A stretch of DNA of 5,206 nt from Clostridia bacterium. Lineage in GTDB: Bacteria > Bacillota_A > Clostridia > Christensenellales > Borkfalkiaceae. The notes beneath the pieces were generated by a model. That model saw nothing but the letters and a program-made list of their open reading frames with translations. It was not told where the DNA came from and did not search any database. Positions 4,559-5,206 of this stretch are shown one piece after another. The DNA lies in NCBI GenBank assembly GCA_003979335.1, contig RYWC01000062.1, forward strand, positions 1 to 5,206, given 5' to 3'. A program made the position numbers and the translations under genes. Every line of letters begins with the position of its first letter. The first letter of the stretch is position 1.

Positions 4559-5203
4559 TTAATCAAAAGCGCGGTTTACTGCGCTTGATTCGTAACGTAT
4601 AACCGCGTTGCCGTCTTCGTCGCCGTCGTACATCGGGCCGCAAAGCCCGCGAAGGGTGGGGGTTCCTTGAAGTTCAAGCCTTGTATAACTTGCGCGATGC
4701 TCGCCCGTTTTTTCGTATGCGTTTAAAAGCTCATCTTCTGTTCTGTAAATTTTTGTTCCGTCCATTCCGAAGGCTTCAACAACCTTGTAAATTTTTCCTT
4801 TTTCTTTAATTTCCTGCTCGTAAAGCCTTTCACTTTGTTCGCCCAGCTTTTCGCCGTTCACGCCGTCAACCGTTTTGTAAAACAATCCTTTATCAAAACA
4901 CATAAACATGTTAGGCATAGAGAAGGAGGAGTTTACCCAGTCCGCGAAAATCGCAAAATTTTTACCCTCGTGCAAAGTGAGTCCGTATTTATTGCGCTTG
5001 TTTTTCGGCGTGCAAACGATTTCAAAAGCGTTGCTATATTGTGCATAGCTTGTTAATTTTACGCCGTGGATCTTCATCTGCATAACGCACGGGCAACCGA
5101 AGTCATTTAACATAACGACGGTTATTTTTTTACCGTCTTCGCCGTTCATATATGCGGCCAATTTTTCGCTTATCTGTTCAAAGTTCTTTTTTACGCTGTT
5201 CAT
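4559..5203 (-). CDS. Hypothetical protein, 214 aa
   Basis: The likely start is ATG 5201-5203, three bases from the window edge. Its ribosome site is outside the window and the frame stays open to the edge, so an earlier start is possible. Residues 1-20 form a helix (VKKNFEQISEKLAAYMN). About 27-105 look beta-rich, with MLNDFGCPCVMQMKIHGVKL (about 31-50) and an aromatic stretch (FAIFADWVNSSFSMPNMFMC, about 83-102). A charged helix (about 120-137) leads to IYKVVEAFGMDGTKIYRTED (about 138-157), and the C-terminus has GTPTLRGLCGPMYDGDEDGN (about 180-199) and VIRYESSAVNRAF. The C-terminal segment faintly recalls proteins of clostridial elements, but I cannot name a family. It is soluble, with no signal peptide. 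It is the first gene of the visible operon, 32 bases before the Cys-rich gene. Confidence 0.86.
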   Translation of the reverse strand: MNSVKKNFEQISEKLAAYMNGEDGKKITVVMLNDFGCPCVMQMKIHGVKLTSYAQYSNAFEIVCTPKNKRNKYGLTLHEGKNFAIFADWVNSSFSMPNMFMCFDKGLFYKTVDGVNGEKLGEQSERLYEQEIKEKGKIYKVVEAFGMDGTKIYRTEDELLNAYEKTGEHRASYTRLELQGTPTLRGLCGPMYDGDEDGNAVIRYESSAVNRAFD

Positions 5204-5206
5204 AAA

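Larger units (their letters stand above)
176..5201 (-). repeat. Dispersed GAACAG hexamer family, one strand only
   Basis: Read as CTGTTC on the plus strand, copies begin at 176, 400, 513, 971, 1127, 1184, 1736, 1859, 2079, 2148, 2568, 2861, 3178, 3279, 3333, 3616, 3934, 3988, 4087, 4401, 4503, 4738, 5174 and 5196. I found none in the opposite orientation. About 14 copies encode Glu-Gln, others fall in different frames (Arg-Thr, Gly-Thr, Met-Asn), and a few are between genes. Seven extend to CAGAACAG and five to ACAGAACAG (400, 513, 971, 1736, 4738). Counts were made by eye. Confidence 0.7.

Noticed and set aside
176..5201. GAACAG copies as a CRISPR array or tandem repeat
   Set aside because: Spacing is irregular (about 57 to 560 bases), the unit is six to ten bases, and most copies lie inside genes.

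Overview
The window is one block of nine protein-coding genes, all on the minus strand, so transcription runs from right to left. Spacers are short (2 to 82 bases), one pair shares an ATGA overlap, and most starts have a recognisable Shine-Dalgarno (SD). I see no convincing terminator or sense-strand promoter, so this looks like the interior of one long operon. The strong AGGAGG-type ribosome sites, the moderate-to-low GC content and the protein families suggest an anaerobic Bacillota (Clostridia-like) host. I recognise two families with some confidence: a DpnD/PcfM-like domain (2572-3286) and an unnamed family common in clostridial conjugative elements (3349-4158). The 1512-2000 protein also resembles a family from such elements. 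From this I infer the accessory or leading region of an integrative conjugative element or plasmid. No relaxase, integrase, replication or conjugation-channel gene is present to prove it.

Layout in transcription order: a 214-aa unknown protein (4559-5203); an 11-cysteine, probably metal-binding protein of 121 aa (4161-4526); a 269-aa two-part mobile-element protein (3349-4158); a DpnD/PcfM-like protein split by a frameshift in a seven-A run (2572-3286); a 150-aa unknown protein with a coding-like tail in another frame (2100-2552, tail to 2009); a 162-aa acidic protein (1512-2000); a 227-aa helical protein (806-1489); a 119-aa protein, coupled to the previous one, with a second out-of-frame tail (450-809, tail to 364); and the first 122 codons of an unknown protein running off the left edge.

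The main things the genes do not explain are these. First, the hexamer GAACAG (CTGTTC as printed) occurs 24 times by my count, always on the coding strand, in several reading frames and between genes; about one copy per strand is expected. A longer form, ACAGAACAG, occurs five times. Second, three apparent frame breaks lie in 5 kb. In each, the sequence in the other frame still looks like protein and ends exactly at the SD or start codon of the next gene. They may be assembly errors, decay, or recoding. Third, two ribosome-binding/start cassettes each appear twice (15 and 13 bases identical). Fourth, a perfect 13-bp inverted repeat lies inside the 269-aa gene.

How the proteins work together cannot be read from the sequence. 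Small soluble proteins of unnamed mobile-element families in one operon fit a DNA-transfer accessory or anti-defence role, but that is inference only.
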